Shown: piece by piece, positions 23,659 to 32,703 of the stretch
Layout of the letters: every line of letters begins with the position of its first letter
Numbering within the stretch: the stretch's first letter is position 1
The notes under the pieces: generated by a model
Database searches by the model: none
Told to the model about the DNA's origin: nothing
What the model saw: the letters and a program-made list of their open reading frames with translations, nothing else
Made by a program: the position numbers and the translations under genes
NCBI GenBank assembly: GCA_021776735.1
Contig: JAJFFH010000045.1
Span: forward strand, 1 to 64,000
Source of the DNA: Planctomycetota bacterium
Lineage (GTDB): Bacteria; Planctomycetota; PLA2
Length of the DNA stretch: 64,000 nt
Direction of reading: 5' to 3'

Positions 23659-25683
23659 ATGCGAGTCCTGCTTTCGATTCTTGCGTGCGCGGCGTGGGTC
23701 GCGGCCGACCCGGCGCCCGAGACGGTCGGCGAAAACGTCACGCTGCCGCGGGGCACGTACCGGTTGGAAAAGCCGATCCGGGTGACGGCGGACGGCATCA
23801 CGATCGACCTGCGCGCGGCGCGGTTTGTCGGCGGGACCGGCGATGCCTCGAAGTTCTCCGGTATCGGGCTGATCCTGGAGGGGCGGCGCAACGTGACCGT
23901 GCGCGGGGGGCGGTTCTCGGGATTTCGCTGCGCGGTGCTCGTCAAGGACTGCCAGGGCGTCGTGCTCGAGGAGATCGACGCGTCGGGCAACTTCCGCCAG
24001 CGCCTTTCGTCCACGCCGGATCGCGAGGCCTCGTCGGACTGGCTGTGGCCGCACAAAAACGACCAGCAGCAGTGGCGAAAGAACTACGGTGCCGGGATTT
24101 GTCTGGAGAACACGGCAGGCGCAAAAGTGAGGAGGTGCAGGGGGCGTGGCCAGCAAAACGGCCTGATTCTGGATCGCTGTACCGGGGCTGAGGTCTACGA
24201 CAACGACTTTTCGTTCAACTCCGGGTGGGGGATCGCGCTCTGGCGTTCGTCGAAGAACGTGCTCACGCACAACCGCTGCGACTGGTGCGTGCGCGGGTAC
24301 AGCCACGGCGTGTACGCGCGCGGCCAGGACTCCGCCGGGTTCCTGGTGTTCGAGCAGTGCAGCGACAACGTGTTCCTGAAGAACTCGGCGACGCATTCGG
24401 GCGATGGGTTTTTTCTGTATGCCGGCAACGAGACGCTGAAGCGCACGGGCAAGGGCGGCTGCAATGGCAACGTGGTCAAGAACAACGATTTCAGCCACGC
24501 GGTCGCGAACGCGATCGAGGCGACCTTTTCCAAGGGCAACAAGTTCATCGGCAACCGCTGCGACGACTCGAACTACGGCGTGTGGGCGGGCTACAGCTAC
24601 GACACGGTGATCGAGGGCAACCAATTCGCCCACAACTCGATCGCGGGCGTGGCCATCGAGCACGGCGAGAACAACCGCATCGTCTACAACACGTTTACCG
24701 GCAACGCGCGCGGCGTGCATCTTTGGTGGGACGACGACAAGGAGCTGCTCGCGTCGGTGTTTGGAAAGAACCACGGATGCGACTCGCGCGGCTATCTCAT
24801 TGCCCTCAATTCGTTCGACGGCGACCGCGTGGGCGTGCAGCTCGATCGCACGACCGGCGTGAAGATTCTGGGCAACGATTTCGAGAGCGTGAGGACCGTC
24901 GTGCGCGCGACCGGCTCGGCACTCGTGGTCCGCGACGACGACGCGGCGCCGGACGTGCCGGGCACCAAGGACGAAACCGAGTTCCCCGGCGAGCTCGACG
25001 CGTTCTTACCCCGCGGCCACCCGCGTGGCCGCCGCCACATCCGCGTGGACGAATGGGGCCCGCTCGACCCGCTCGCGTACGCCGTCTTCCCCCGCAACGC
25101 GTCGGGCTGGGGTGCTGTGTCGTTTCACGTGCTCGGCCCGGACGAAATCTACACCGTTCGCACGGATGCCGCATTGCGCGTCAAAAAGGATGGCCGCCTG
25201 TTCCGCATCACCGGCGGCGAGCCGGGCATCACACCGTTTGAAGCCACGGTCACGGCGGGCGGCAAGACGTTCAAGGTCTCGGGCCACCTCGTGAACACGT
25301 TCTGGAAGGTGCGCCACTGGAACTGGCAAGCGGATCCGCGCAAGGCGCGCTGGCAACCCGCGGGTGTGGAATTCGAAACGAAATCACTCGACTTCGCGTG
25401 GGGCCAGGGCGGTCCGAAAGGACTTAGACCCGAACGCTTCGCGACGCGTGCGACCACGACCCTCACGCTCCCCGCGGGCCGCTACGAAATCGTCACCGTG
25501 AGCGACGACGGTGTCCGCGTGTTCATCGACGGCAAAAAAGTCCAGGACGACTGGACGTGGCACGCGCCGAAGGAAAACCGCACGGTGGTGACCCTCAAAA
25601 GGGGAGCCCACGAGATAGTCGTCGAACACTTCGAGCTGGACGGCCTGGCGCGCCTGAAGTTCGACCTGCGACCGCTGCCGTGA
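23659..25683 (+). CDS. Exported right-handed beta-helix protein with PA14-like C-terminus
   Basis: 674 residues with signal peptide (MRVLLSILACAAWVAAD). Repeated NosD/CASH-type turns run through residues about 70-420 ('NGLILDRCTGAEVYDNDFSFNSGWGIALWRSSKNVLTHNRC', 'YDTVIEGNQFAHNSIAGVAIEHGENNRIVYNTF'). The C-terminal segment with 'LPAGRYEIVTVSDDGVRVFIDGKKVQDDW' is PA14-like. Typical of carbohydrate-binding or carbohydrate-cleaving surface proteins, but no lyase catalytic set was identified. The stop overlaps the next GTG start. Confidence 0.8.
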   Translation: MRVLLSILACAAWVAADPAPETVGENVTLPRGTYRLEKPIRVTADGITIDLRAARFVGGTGDASKFSGIGLILEGRRNVTVRGGRFSGFRCAVLVKDCQGVVLEEIDASGNFRQRLSSTPDREASSDWLWPHKNDQQQWRKNYGAGICLENTAGAKVRRCRGRGQQNGLILDRCTGAEVYDNDFSFNSGWGIALWRSSKNVLTHNRCDWCVRGYSHGVYARGQDSAGFLVFEQCSDNVFLKNSATHSGDGFFLYAGNETLKRTGKGGCNGNVVKNNDFSHAVANAIEATFSKGNKFIGNRCDDSNYGVWAGYSYDTVIEGNQFAHNSIAGVAIEHGENNRIVYNTFTGNARGVHLWWDDDKELLASVFGKNHGCDSRGYLIALNSFDGDRVGVQLDRTTGVKILGNDFESVRTVVRATGSALVVRDDDAAPDVPGTKDETEFPGELDAFLPRGHPRGRRHIRVDEWGPLDPLAYAVFPRNASGWGAVSFHVLGPDEIYTVRTDAALRVKKDGRLFRITGGEPGITPFEATVTAGGKTFKVSGHLVNTFWKVRHWNWQADPRKARWQPAGVEFETKSLDFAWGQGGPKGLRPERFATRATTTLTLPAGRYEIVTVSDDGVRVFIDGKKVQDDWTWHAPKENRTVVTLKRGAHEIVVEHFELDGLARLKFDLRPLP

Positions 25684-26618
25684 TTCCCGTCGCCATCGTC
25701 GCGCTCCTCGCCGCTCCGGATCTGGCCGCCGTGGATCTGGCCGCCGCGCTGCAAACCGCCGAGAAGCGATTGCACGCAGCCCTGGGCGAGGACGTAGTGG
25801 TGCCGAAGGTGAAGGTGCGGTGGCGGGACGCGGGAGAGGATCGGAGCGGCACTCGGGCCTGGTCGCGTACGGACGGCGATGCTTTTTTGATCGAGCTGGC
25901 GCGCGAATACGCCGCGCTGGGCGCACTCGACATCGAGACGACCCTGACCCACGAGCTGTTTCACATCGTGCACCGCCACGCGCTGGGCGAAAAAAAGTAC
26001 GCGCGCGTGCCGGGGTGGGCGCGCGAAGGCGCGGCGGTGTTCGTGGCGGGCCAGGGTGCGGAGCGCGCGCGTCTGTTGACCGTGCACGTTATGCGCGAAA
26101 ACGGATCCGATCCGCTCGCGCGTCTCGTCGACGGCCTGGAGGGCGCGCACGAATTTCTGGACTACTACGAGGACGCCGCCGCGTTCGAAGCCGCCGGCAA
26201 AAAGGCAAAAACGCTGATCCGCGCCCTGTTGAAGGAGCCGGATCCAAAACGCGCGGTGCGATCCGTATTGAAGATCTCGTTTGCCGAGTTCGAACGCCGC
26301 GGGCAAGCGCGCGCGCGCAAGGTGCTGGCCGTCCACATCGCAGCGCTACGGCGCGGCCCGTCGCCGGCTTACCCGGACTCGTATCTGCCGCGCGTGCGCG
26401 TGCTCCGCAAGGCGGGCAAGCCGAAAGAAGCGGTGGCGCTACTCCGCAAGCGCGTGTTGAAGAACCCCAAGAAACTGCTGGCTGTCGGCGAAGCGGCGAT
26501 GCTGGAGCTGGAACTTCGCAAGCAGCTCAAGGATCCGACGTTTCCGGCAGCCCTAAAGCGCGCGCGCAAGAACCTGCGCCCGTTCGACTTGGACTGGACC
26601 GCCTTGGATCCGCGCTAA
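25680..26618 (+). CDS. Exported gluzincin-type metallopeptidase-like protein
   Basis: 312 residues from GTG 25680 (MIPVAIVALLAAPDLAAV, signal-like). Zinc motif 'LTHELFHIVHRH' (HExxH) followed by 'GWAREGAAVFVAG' with a candidate third-ligand Glu, as in Peptidase_MA-type enzymes. A C-terminal helical tail has TPR-like character ('AGKPKEAVALLRKRVLKNP'). Coupled to the beta-helix gene (GTGA overlap) and convergent with the following CRD gene, 12 bp apart. Confidence 0.75.
   Translation: MIPVAIVALLAAPDLAAVDLAAALQTAEKRLHAALGEDVVVPKVKVRWRDAGEDRSGTRAWSRTDGDAFLIELAREYAALGALDIETTLTHELFHIVHRHALGEKKYARVPGWAREGAAVFVAGQGAERARLLTVHVMRENGSDPLARLVDGLEGAHEFLDYYEDAAAFEAAGKKAKTLIRALLKEPDPKRAVRSVLKISFAEFERRGQARARKVLAVHIAALRRGPSPAYPDSYLPRVRVLRKAGKPKEAVALLRKRVLKNPKKLLAVGEAAMLELELRKQLKDPTFPAALKRARKNLRPFDLDWTALDPR
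25871..25881 (+). repeat. Dispersed repeat copy inside metallopeptidase gene
   Basis: Exact core with GCGTAC upstream and GCTTTTTT downstream; read as R-T-D-G-D-A before the HExxH domain. Confidence 0.75.
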
Positions 26619-26630
26619 CCCGCACTAACC

Positions 26631-28622
26631 CTATCGCTCTTGAAGCGTGAACTTCAGGAGTGCCGGTGCCTTGGGATCAAGCGTGACCTCGTACGCCTTC
26701 GTGCGGCGTCCGCTGGCGCCGATCAAGATCGTGTGCCGGCCGGCCGGCACGCCTTGGAGCTTCACGTGGCCGTCTTTCGATTCGAACAGCTCGCCATCGA
26801 TGAGCACGACGAACCCGTTCGCGGGCGGCGGTGTCTGATCAGCGGCGATATCGAGTTCGGTGCCGGGCCAGCTCAGCGTGTACGGGCCAGCGTCGGCGAG
26901 TTTTTGGCGCAACGGAAAGTAGCCCTCGCGCTCGACGCGGACATATGCGTCAGCGCGCAGGCACCACGAGCGCCCGTCACTCAGCCTGGGAGAGTGCTTA
27001 AAAAAACCATCCCGCACGGTGGCCTGTCCCGTAACGAATGCCTCGCCGTTCGGGGAAAGGACACGTAGCGTTCCGGGTGTGCGCAGGGCGTCCGCCGGAA
27101 CCTGCGCCGGCACTTCGCCGACCTGAACAGCGATCGCCTGGGTGCCCAGGTTGCGGTCGCTGACGACGAGTGTCTGCACGCCTGTGGCGTGGGTACGCAC
27201 GATGTTGCCGTCGCGCTCCGACCACGCGCCGGCGATCTCAACGGACCGTTTGCCCCCAGAGCCCCGAAAGCTCCTGAGGCCGAGCACGAGGCGCCGCGGC
27301 GCGGGCCACGTGAGTTCGGCCGTGCGCTTGCCGTCGCGCACCGGTCCGAGCGGGAAAACTCGCGTGAGGCCCTGCCCGCGGACGCGCACAACGGCTTGCA
27401 CGTTTGCGCCGATGCCGGTTTCGTCGTCGCGCAGTCGGAGCATGCCGTGCGGCGTCACGAGCTCGATGTCAGCATGCTTGGGCAGTCCCCCGCGCCCCCC
27501 CAAAGCGACCCTCGGTTGCCGCTGCGCCACGACGCGATGTTCGGAAACATCGCCGTCCTTGACTTCGATTGTTCTTTGTTTCGCGGCGTGGCTCCCGAAT
27601 CCGCCACCGACGTGTAACTCGTAGCGGCCTGCCGGGACGTGCACGACGCCGTCGTCGGCGAAAAAAAGCCATCCGTCCGCGCGCTGCAGCCAGGCGGGGA
27701 CGTCGGGTGCCGGCCGACCCGTAGCGGCATCCAGAGTCACGATACGGACGGCTGTCCTTTTGGCGTCGGGGTCGGGGCGGCCGTCGGTCTCGCCTTGATC
27801 GGGCGATCGGATGATGAGGCGAAACGGCTGCCGGGAATCGATTGGCCTGGGCGCCGGATAGGCGACGCGGTTGCGCGGGCCGCAGGCAAAAAGAGTCTCG
27901 TTCGGCACGTAGCCTTCAAGACGAAACGCGCCGTCCGGGCCGGTGCGCGCGCGCGGTCCTCGCATTTCCTGGTGCGAGCCGACCACCACGTTCGCGACCG
28001 GCTTGCCGTCGTCGTCGGTGACGCGGCCGGTGAGGGCCAGGCCGGGAGCGGCGTGCAGGTCGCCGACGCCTACGTCGAAAAAACGCGAGGCGATGCCGGG
28101 CGCGCGGAGCCAGAAGCGGCCGATCCTGGGATTGACGCCGCCGATGGAGAACCGGCCGGCGGCATCGGTGACGGCCGTCCGTACGGCGGGGCTGTGGCTG
28201 CAGCCGAGCAGGTACTCGACGCGCACGCCGGCGCGCGGCTTGCCGAAGGGGCCGAACACGCGCGCCGACACGTCGTGGCCGGGTTCGAGTTCCACGACGT
28301 CGGGGGGCGACCAGCCGTACTTTTCGGACACGGCGAACCGCGGCGCGTCGAAGATCCAGTGGCAGTCGCGCGGCTTGTCCTTCCAGCGCACGACGGCGAT
28401 GCCGCGCTTGTCGGTCCGGGTCTCGGCCAGCAACACGGGAGTCACGAACCGCTCGCCGGCGTCCTCGAGGTACTGCGCCACACGCACGCCCGCGAGCGGC
28501 TTGCCGGTCCGCGCATCCCGAACGAGCACACACACGGTGCCCTCAGCCTGCGTCCCGGGAAGCGCGTCCCGCTCGGCACCAGGCGCAAGAGGAACAAGGA
28601 ACAGCAAAAGTGCGAACACCAT
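26631..28622 (-). CDS. Exported multi-domain CRD protein with PEGA-like end
   Basis: About 663 residues from MVFALLLFLVPLAPGAERDAL (signal peptide). Several CRD modules: 'VCVLVRDARTGKPLAGVRVAQYLE', 'VFGPFGKPRAGVRVEYLLG', 'LALTGRVTDDDGKPVANVVVGSHQ'. The C-terminal 'LIDGELFESKDGHVKLQGVPAGRHTILIGASGRR' resembles a PEGA domain. No enzyme motif is seen. The frame is open beyond 28622 but the upstream part is intergenic-like. It is divergent from lemA with about 165 bp between them. Confidence 0.7.
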   Translation of the reverse strand: MVFALLLFLVPLAPGAERDALPGTQAEGTVCVLVRDARTGKPLAGVRVAQYLEDAGERFVTPVLLAETRTDKRGIAVVRWKDKPRDCHWIFDAPRFAVSEKYGWSPPDVVELEPGHDVSARVFGPFGKPRAGVRVEYLLGCSHSPAVRTAVTDAAGRFSIGGVNPRIGRFWLRAPGIASRFFDVGVGDLHAAPGLALTGRVTDDDGKPVANVVVGSHQEMRGPRARTGPDGAFRLEGYVPNETLFACGPRNRVAYPAPRPIDSRQPFRLIIRSPDQGETDGRPDPDAKRTAVRIVTLDAATGRPAPDVPAWLQRADGWLFFADDGVVHVPAGRYELHVGGGFGSHAAKQRTIEVKDGDVSEHRVVAQRQPRVALGGRGGLPKHADIELVTPHGMLRLRDDETGIGANVQAVVRVRGQGLTRVFPLGPVRDGKRTAELTWPAPRRLVLGLRSFRGSGGKRSVEIAGAWSERDGNIVRTHATGVQTLVVSDRNLGTQAIAVQVGEVPAQVPADALRTPGTLRVLSPNGEAFVTGQATVRDGFFKHSPRLSDGRSWCLRADAYVRVEREGYFPLRQKLADAGPYTLSWPGTELDIAADQTPPPANGFVVLIDGELFESKDGHVKLQGVPAGRHTILIGASGRRTKAYEVTLDPKAPALLKFTLQER
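27548..27558 (-). repeat. Dispersed repeat copy inside CRD gene
   Basis: Exact core without the 5' ACGG extension (AAGGACGGCGATGTTTCC); read as V-K-D-G-D-V-S. Confidence 0.6.
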
Positions 28623-28711
28623 CGCGGTTTGAAACGTGTTTGACCCGCGGGTTGCGGTCCAATTCTGGGTCGCAATCGCTTGAAGCGAGAATCGGACTGC
28701 TGTCCGACACG

Positions 28712-28738
28712 TATCGCCGTCCGTTTGCTTTTTGGGCG
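28712..28738 (-). repeat. Dispersed repeat copy, intergenic, one core mismatch
   Basis: Top strand TATCGCCGTCCGTTTGCTTTTT: a nearly full extended consensus, in the divergent region between the CRD gene and lemA. Confidence 0.8.
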
Positions 28739-28787
28739 AGGTTCTTCCGTGCGAATAGCGGGGGGCTTCGAGCGGTAGAGTACGGCC

Positions 28788-29309
28788 ATGTTGTGGGGGA
28801 TTGCTGCCGCGCTGGTGGCGCTTTCGATCTGGTTGTTCAATTCGCTGGTGCGGTTGCGGGCCAAGACGCGCGACGGGTTCTCCGGCATCGATGTGCAGCT
28901 CAAGCGTCGGCACGACCTTGTGCCCAACATCGTGTCCGTAGTGAAGGCGTATGCGCAGCACGAGCGCGAGACGTTGGAAGAGGTGGTTCGTGCGCGCGGC
29001 GAGGCCCAAAACGCGTCGGCCCAGACAGCGTTGACGCTGTCGGACCGGGAACGGCGCGAGACGGGTCTGAGGGGGGCGCTGGATCGGTTGCTTGTTTTGG
29101 TCGAGCAGTATCCCGACCTCAAGGCGGACGAGAGCTTTCGCAAGCTGCACGACGATCTCGTCGAGGTCGAGGATCATCTGCAGTACGCGCGGCGCTACTA
29201 CAACGCGACCGTGCGCGACTACAACACGCGGCGGCAGCAGTTTCCGGGGAACGTGATCGGGCCGCTCTTCGGGTTCCGCGCGGCCGAGTTCTTTCAGATG
29301 GAGGGTTGA
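28788..29309 (+). CDS. LemA-family membrane protein
   Basis: 173 residues. An N-terminal membrane helix (MLWGIAAALVALSIWLFNSLV) is followed by the LemA helical bundle 'RLRAKTRDGFSGIDVQLKRRHDLVPNIVSVVKAYAQHERETLEEVVRARGEA' and 'FRKLHDDLVEVEDHLQYARRYYNATVRDYNTRRQQFPGNVIGPLFGF'. LemA proteins are paired with DUF2207 or GIDE-type membrane proteins, as here. Role in the envelope unknown. Confidence 0.92.
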   Translation: MLWGIAAALVALSIWLFNSLVRLRAKTRDGFSGIDVQLKRRHDLVPNIVSVVKAYAQHERETLEEVVRARGEAQNASAQTALTLSDRERRETGLRGALDRLLVLVEQYPDLKADESFRKLHDDLVEVEDHLQYARRYYNATVRDYNTRRQQFPGNVIGPLFGFRAAEFFQMEG

Positions 29310-29310
29310 G

Positions 29311-30951
29311 ATGGGACGGGTTTTTGCCGCGCTCTTGTTTTGCGCGACCGCCGTGCTTGCGCGTGATATTCGGATCGCCGAGTTCGACGCGCAGGTTCAG
29401 GTCCACGCGGACGGCACCGTCGAGGTGGTCGAGTCGCTGCAGGTGAGGTTTTCTGGCAGCTGGAATGGCATCTATCGCGACATCCCGTATCGGTTTCGGT
29501 ATCCGAACGGGATCCAGGGCGACATCCGTATCTCGATCGAGGAGGTGACCGGCGACGTTGCGTGGCACAAGGTGCGGCGCAAGGGCGGCGTCGTGCGCAT
29601 CAAGATCAAGGTCGATGGCGCGAGCAGTACGACCCGGCGCGTCGTGATCCGCTACGTGTGCCACAACGTCGTGCGCAACTACAGTGACGACGACGAGTTC
29701 TACTGGAACGTCACGGGGAGTTGGCCGTACCCGATCGAGAAGGCGACCGTTTCCGTCAAGCTGCCCGCGGACGTGCCGGGAGATGAAGTGCGCACGAAGG
29801 CCTTCACCGGACGGTTCGGCGAGCGAGGCCGTGACCACGAGATCGACGGGCTCACGTTCAAGACGACGAAGATCTTGGACCGGCGCGAGCAGTTCACGAT
29901 CGTCGTCGGTTTTCCGACCGGCTACGTCGAGTTCCCGTCGTTGCTGACGCGCGTAGGTTGGTTCTTTGCCGACAACTGGCCGTTCGCACTGCCGATCGTG
30001 ATCCTGATTCTCTGGTTTGTGTTGTGGCTCGTCCGCGGACGCGACTCGCTTGCGGGCGCGACGATTGTGCCGGAATTCGACGCACCGTTTGATCTGCGTC
30101 CGACCGAGGTCGGCGTGCTTGCCGATGAGACGATGCACAAGCGCGACGTCACCGCGGGCATTGTCGACCTGGCGGTACGCGGCCTGATCACGATTGAGTG
30201 GGACAAGGAAAAGGACGGCTACAAGCTCCGCACGCGCGGAAAGTGGCGGCAGGACAAGTCGCTCAAGCCGTTCGAGAGCCAGCTGATGGAGACCCTGTTC
30301 GCCGGCTCGCGGTCGATCTGGCTCGACGACCGCAAGACGAGCTTCCACACGGACCTGCACCGCATTCGCGTGAAGCTGCACCACGATCTGTCCGAGCGCG
30401 GGTTTTTTCGCGGACGCGCCGACAAGACGCGGCTGGCTTGGCACCTCGCCACCGTAGGCGTGACCCTCGCGTTGATCCTCGTCGGCGTCATCTGGGTACG
30501 CACGATCTATTGGTGGCCGCTCGCGATCGTATGCGTGATCGGGATGTTTTGTGTCGCGCACTTCATGCCCCGCCGCACGCGCAAGGGGATGGAAACGCTC
30601 CGCCGCATCCGTGGCATGGAGGAGTACATCGCAACGGCCGAACGCGGGCGCCTGGAACGTCTGCCGCAGGACGCGTTCGAGAAAATGCTTCCCTACGCTA
30701 TCGCGCTCAACCTGCACGACCGCTGGCTGAACGCGTTTCGCGGCCTGTACGAACCGCCGCCGTGGATGACCGGAGGCGAGAACTTCAGCTGGGGGCTGCA
30801 CGGTTTCGTGGCGCGGTCGGGCTCAGCGGTCAGCTATGTGCCCCGCACCAGCAGCGGAGGAGGCGGCGGCTGGAGCGGTGGCAGCGGCTTCAGCGGAGGA
30901 GGCGGATTCAGTGGAGGGGGCTTCGGCGGAGGAGGCGGAGGCGGCTGGTAG
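29311..30951 (+). CDS. DUF2207 membrane protein, first tandem copy
   Basis: 546 residues. Signal peptide (MGRVFAALLFCATAVLARD), extracellular DUF2207 beta-domain ('IAEFDAQVQVHADGTVEVVESLQVRFSGSWNGIYRDIPYRF'), a membrane helix ('WPFALPIVILILWFVLWLV'), a cytoplasmic winged-helix-like segment ('KRDVTAGIVDLAVRGLITIEW'), two more helices, and a Gly/Ser-rich tail. It begins 2 bp after the lemA stop. About 60% similar by eye to the next gene. Confidence 0.88.
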   Translation: MGRVFAALLFCATAVLARDIRIAEFDAQVQVHADGTVEVVESLQVRFSGSWNGIYRDIPYRFRYPNGIQGDIRISIEEVTGDVAWHKVRRKGGVVRIKIKVDGASSTTRRVVIRYVCHNVVRNYSDDDEFYWNVTGSWPYPIEKATVSVKLPADVPGDEVRTKAFTGRFGERGRDHEIDGLTFKTTKILDRREQFTIVVGFPTGYVEFPSLLTRVGWFFADNWPFALPIVILILWFVLWLVRGRDSLAGATIVPEFDAPFDLRPTEVGVLADETMHKRDVTAGIVDLAVRGLITIEWDKEKDGYKLRTRGKWRQDKSLKPFESQLMETLFAGSRSIWLDDRKTSFHTDLHRIRVKLHHDLSERGFFRGRADKTRLAWHLATVGVTLALILVGVIWVRTIYWWPLAIVCVIGMFCVAHFMPRRTRKGMETLRRIRGMEEYIATAERGRLERLPQDAFEKMLPYAIALNLHDRWLNAFRGLYEPPPWMTGGENFSWGLHGFVARSGSAVSYVPRTSSGGGGGWSGGSGFSGGGGFSGGGFGGGGGGGW

Positions 30952-30963
30952 GTGGAGACCGCG

Positions 30964-32628
30964 ATGGTACGAGTGCTGGGTATTCTCTTGGTCTGTTCGG
31001 CTGCCGCGTTGGCCAGGGACATCGAGATCTCGGAGTTCCACGTGGATGTGCGTGTCGGTGCGGACGGAACGGTCGAAGTGGTCGAGTTGTTGACGGTTCG
31101 TTTCACGGGTGCGTGGAACGGGATCACCCGCAACATCCCGTACTGGTCCCGCTATCCGTACGGGATCGCGGGGGACATTCGTATCTCGATCGAAGACGTG
31201 TCCGGCGACGTTGTGTGGCACACGGTACGGCGCGGTGGCGGCGTGGTGCATCTCAAGATCAACGTCGATGGGGCGAATAACGCGACCCGCCGTGTCGTGA
31301 TCCGCTACGTGTGCCGCAACGTCATCCGCAACTACGCCGCCGCCGACGAGTTCTATTGGAACGTCACGGGAAGCTGGTCGTACCCGATCCTGAGGGCCAG
31401 TGTTTCCGTGACGCTTCCGGACGATGTGCCCGCCGACGACGTGCGCACGAAAGCGTTTGTCGGTCTCTACGGCAGTACGGCTGCTGCGTACGAGACCGAC
31501 GGCAATACGATCCGAACGAAGTGGCCGTTGGATCGGCACGAACAGTTCACGATCGTGGTGGGATTTCCCGCGGGCCACGTCGCGTTCCCGTCGTGGTCGA
31601 CGCGTCTCAAGTGGTTCTTCGCTGACCACCGTAGTGCCGGCGTGCCGCTGCTCCTGCTTGCGTTCTGGGCGCTCGTCTGGTTCTTCCGTCGTCGGGGCAG
31701 GTTTACGATTGCGACGATCGTTCCGGATCCCACGGTGCCCTTCGATCTGCGTGCCGCTGAGGTGGGCGTTCTGGCCGACAAGTGCGTACACGATCGCGAT
31801 GTCACGGCTGCGATCATCGACCTTGCCGTGCGCGGGTGCCTGCGAATCGAATGGAATGCCGAGGAGTTCGACCACCATCTGATCCCGCGCCGTCGTTGGA
31901 AGCAGAGCGTGTCGTTGCGTCGCTTCGAGTACGCGCTCATGGAGGCGCTCTTTCCCCGCGGCAAGCCGGTTTGGCTGGACGAAAGCAGGACGAAGTTCTC
32001 GGACGCGATGTCGCAGATCCGATCCGAGCTCCATGCCGATCTTTCCTCGCATCAATTCTTCAGGGGCGCGGTCGATGGCGCGCGCACCCGCTGGTTCGTA
32101 GCGCTGGGCGTGATCGCCGCCGTTCTCGTTCTCGGGGGCCTTGTCGGGGAACCGCCGCTGTCCTACTGGTTGTCTTCGGCCCTCTGTGTCTGGGGAATCT
32201 ACTGGTTTGCGCGCCGCATGCCGCGCCGTACGGCCAAGGGTCTGAAGGCCCTGCACCGTATTCGTGGCATGGAGGAGTACATCGATGCGGCCGACAACGA
32301 GCAGATGAAGCACGTTCCGCAGGACACGTTCGAAACGATGGTCCCGTACGCCATTGTGCTGAATCTGCACGACCGCTGGTGCCGAATGTTCCGTGGGCGT
32401 CGCGCATCCCCCGACTGGTTCACCGGCGACGGGGACTTCCACGAACGCATCGCACGGTTCGTCAAACGTTCGGACTCCGTCGTCTCCCACATCTTTCGCA
32501 CAGACCGCAACCGTGACAGTAGCCGCGGAAATGGAGGAGGAGGCAGAGGCCGGAGCGGTGGCAGTGGTTTCGGAGGAGGAGGATCCAGTGGAGGGGGCTT
32601 CGGGGGAGGAGGCGGCGGCGGCTGGTAG
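30964..32628 (+). CDS. DUF2207 membrane protein, second tandem copy
   Basis: About 554 residues from ATG 30964 (MVRVLGILLVCSAAALARD; an in-frame GTG lies 12 bp upstream). Same layout as the preceding gene, including 'ISEFHVDVRVGADGTVEVVELLTVRFTGAWNGITRNIPYWS', the 'DRDVTAAIIDLAVRGCLRIEW' segment and a Gly-rich tail. A tandem duplication that has diverged along its whole length, so both copies are probably in use. Confidence 0.88.
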   Translation: MVRVLGILLVCSAAALARDIEISEFHVDVRVGADGTVEVVELLTVRFTGAWNGITRNIPYWSRYPYGIAGDIRISIEDVSGDVVWHTVRRGGGVVHLKINVDGANNATRRVVIRYVCRNVIRNYAAADEFYWNVTGSWSYPILRASVSVTLPDDVPADDVRTKAFVGLYGSTAAAYETDGNTIRTKWPLDRHEQFTIVVGFPAGHVAFPSWSTRLKWFFADHRSAGVPLLLLAFWALVWFFRRRGRFTIATIVPDPTVPFDLRAAEVGVLADKCVHDRDVTAAIIDLAVRGCLRIEWNAEEFDHHLIPRRRWKQSVSLRRFEYALMEALFPRGKPVWLDESRTKFSDAMSQIRSELHADLSSHQFFRGAVDGARTRWFVALGVIAAVLVLGGLVGEPPLSYWLSSALCVWGIYWFARRMPRRTAKGLKALHRIRGMEEYIDAADNEQMKHVPQDTFETMVPYAIVLNLHDRWCRMFRGRRASPDWFTGDGDFHERIARFVKRSDSVVSHIFRTDRNRDSSRGNGGGGRGRSGGSGFGGGGSSGGGFGGGGGGGW

Positions 32629-32634
32629 TAATCC

Positions 32635-32696
32635 CCGCTTCGCAGGTGTTGACTAGCCCTGAACGCGCGCCCCAACTAGCGAGAGACGCGAAGCGG
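32635..32696. terminator. Inverted repeat between convergent genes
   Basis: CCGCTTCGC (32635-32643) and GCGAAGCGG (32688-32696) are perfect 9-base arms about 44 bp apart, in the gap between the DUF2207 and amidohydrolase genes. Possibly a bidirectional terminator or an intergenic repeat. Confidence 0.4.
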
Positions 32697-32703
32697 ATTT
32701 CGG

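Noticed and set aside
30840..32628. Gly-rich tails of the DUF2207 genes as possible tandem-repeat surface adhesins or CRISPR-like repeats
   Set aside because: Irregular codon-level Gly/Ser repeats typical of DUF2207 C-termini; no constant spacers.
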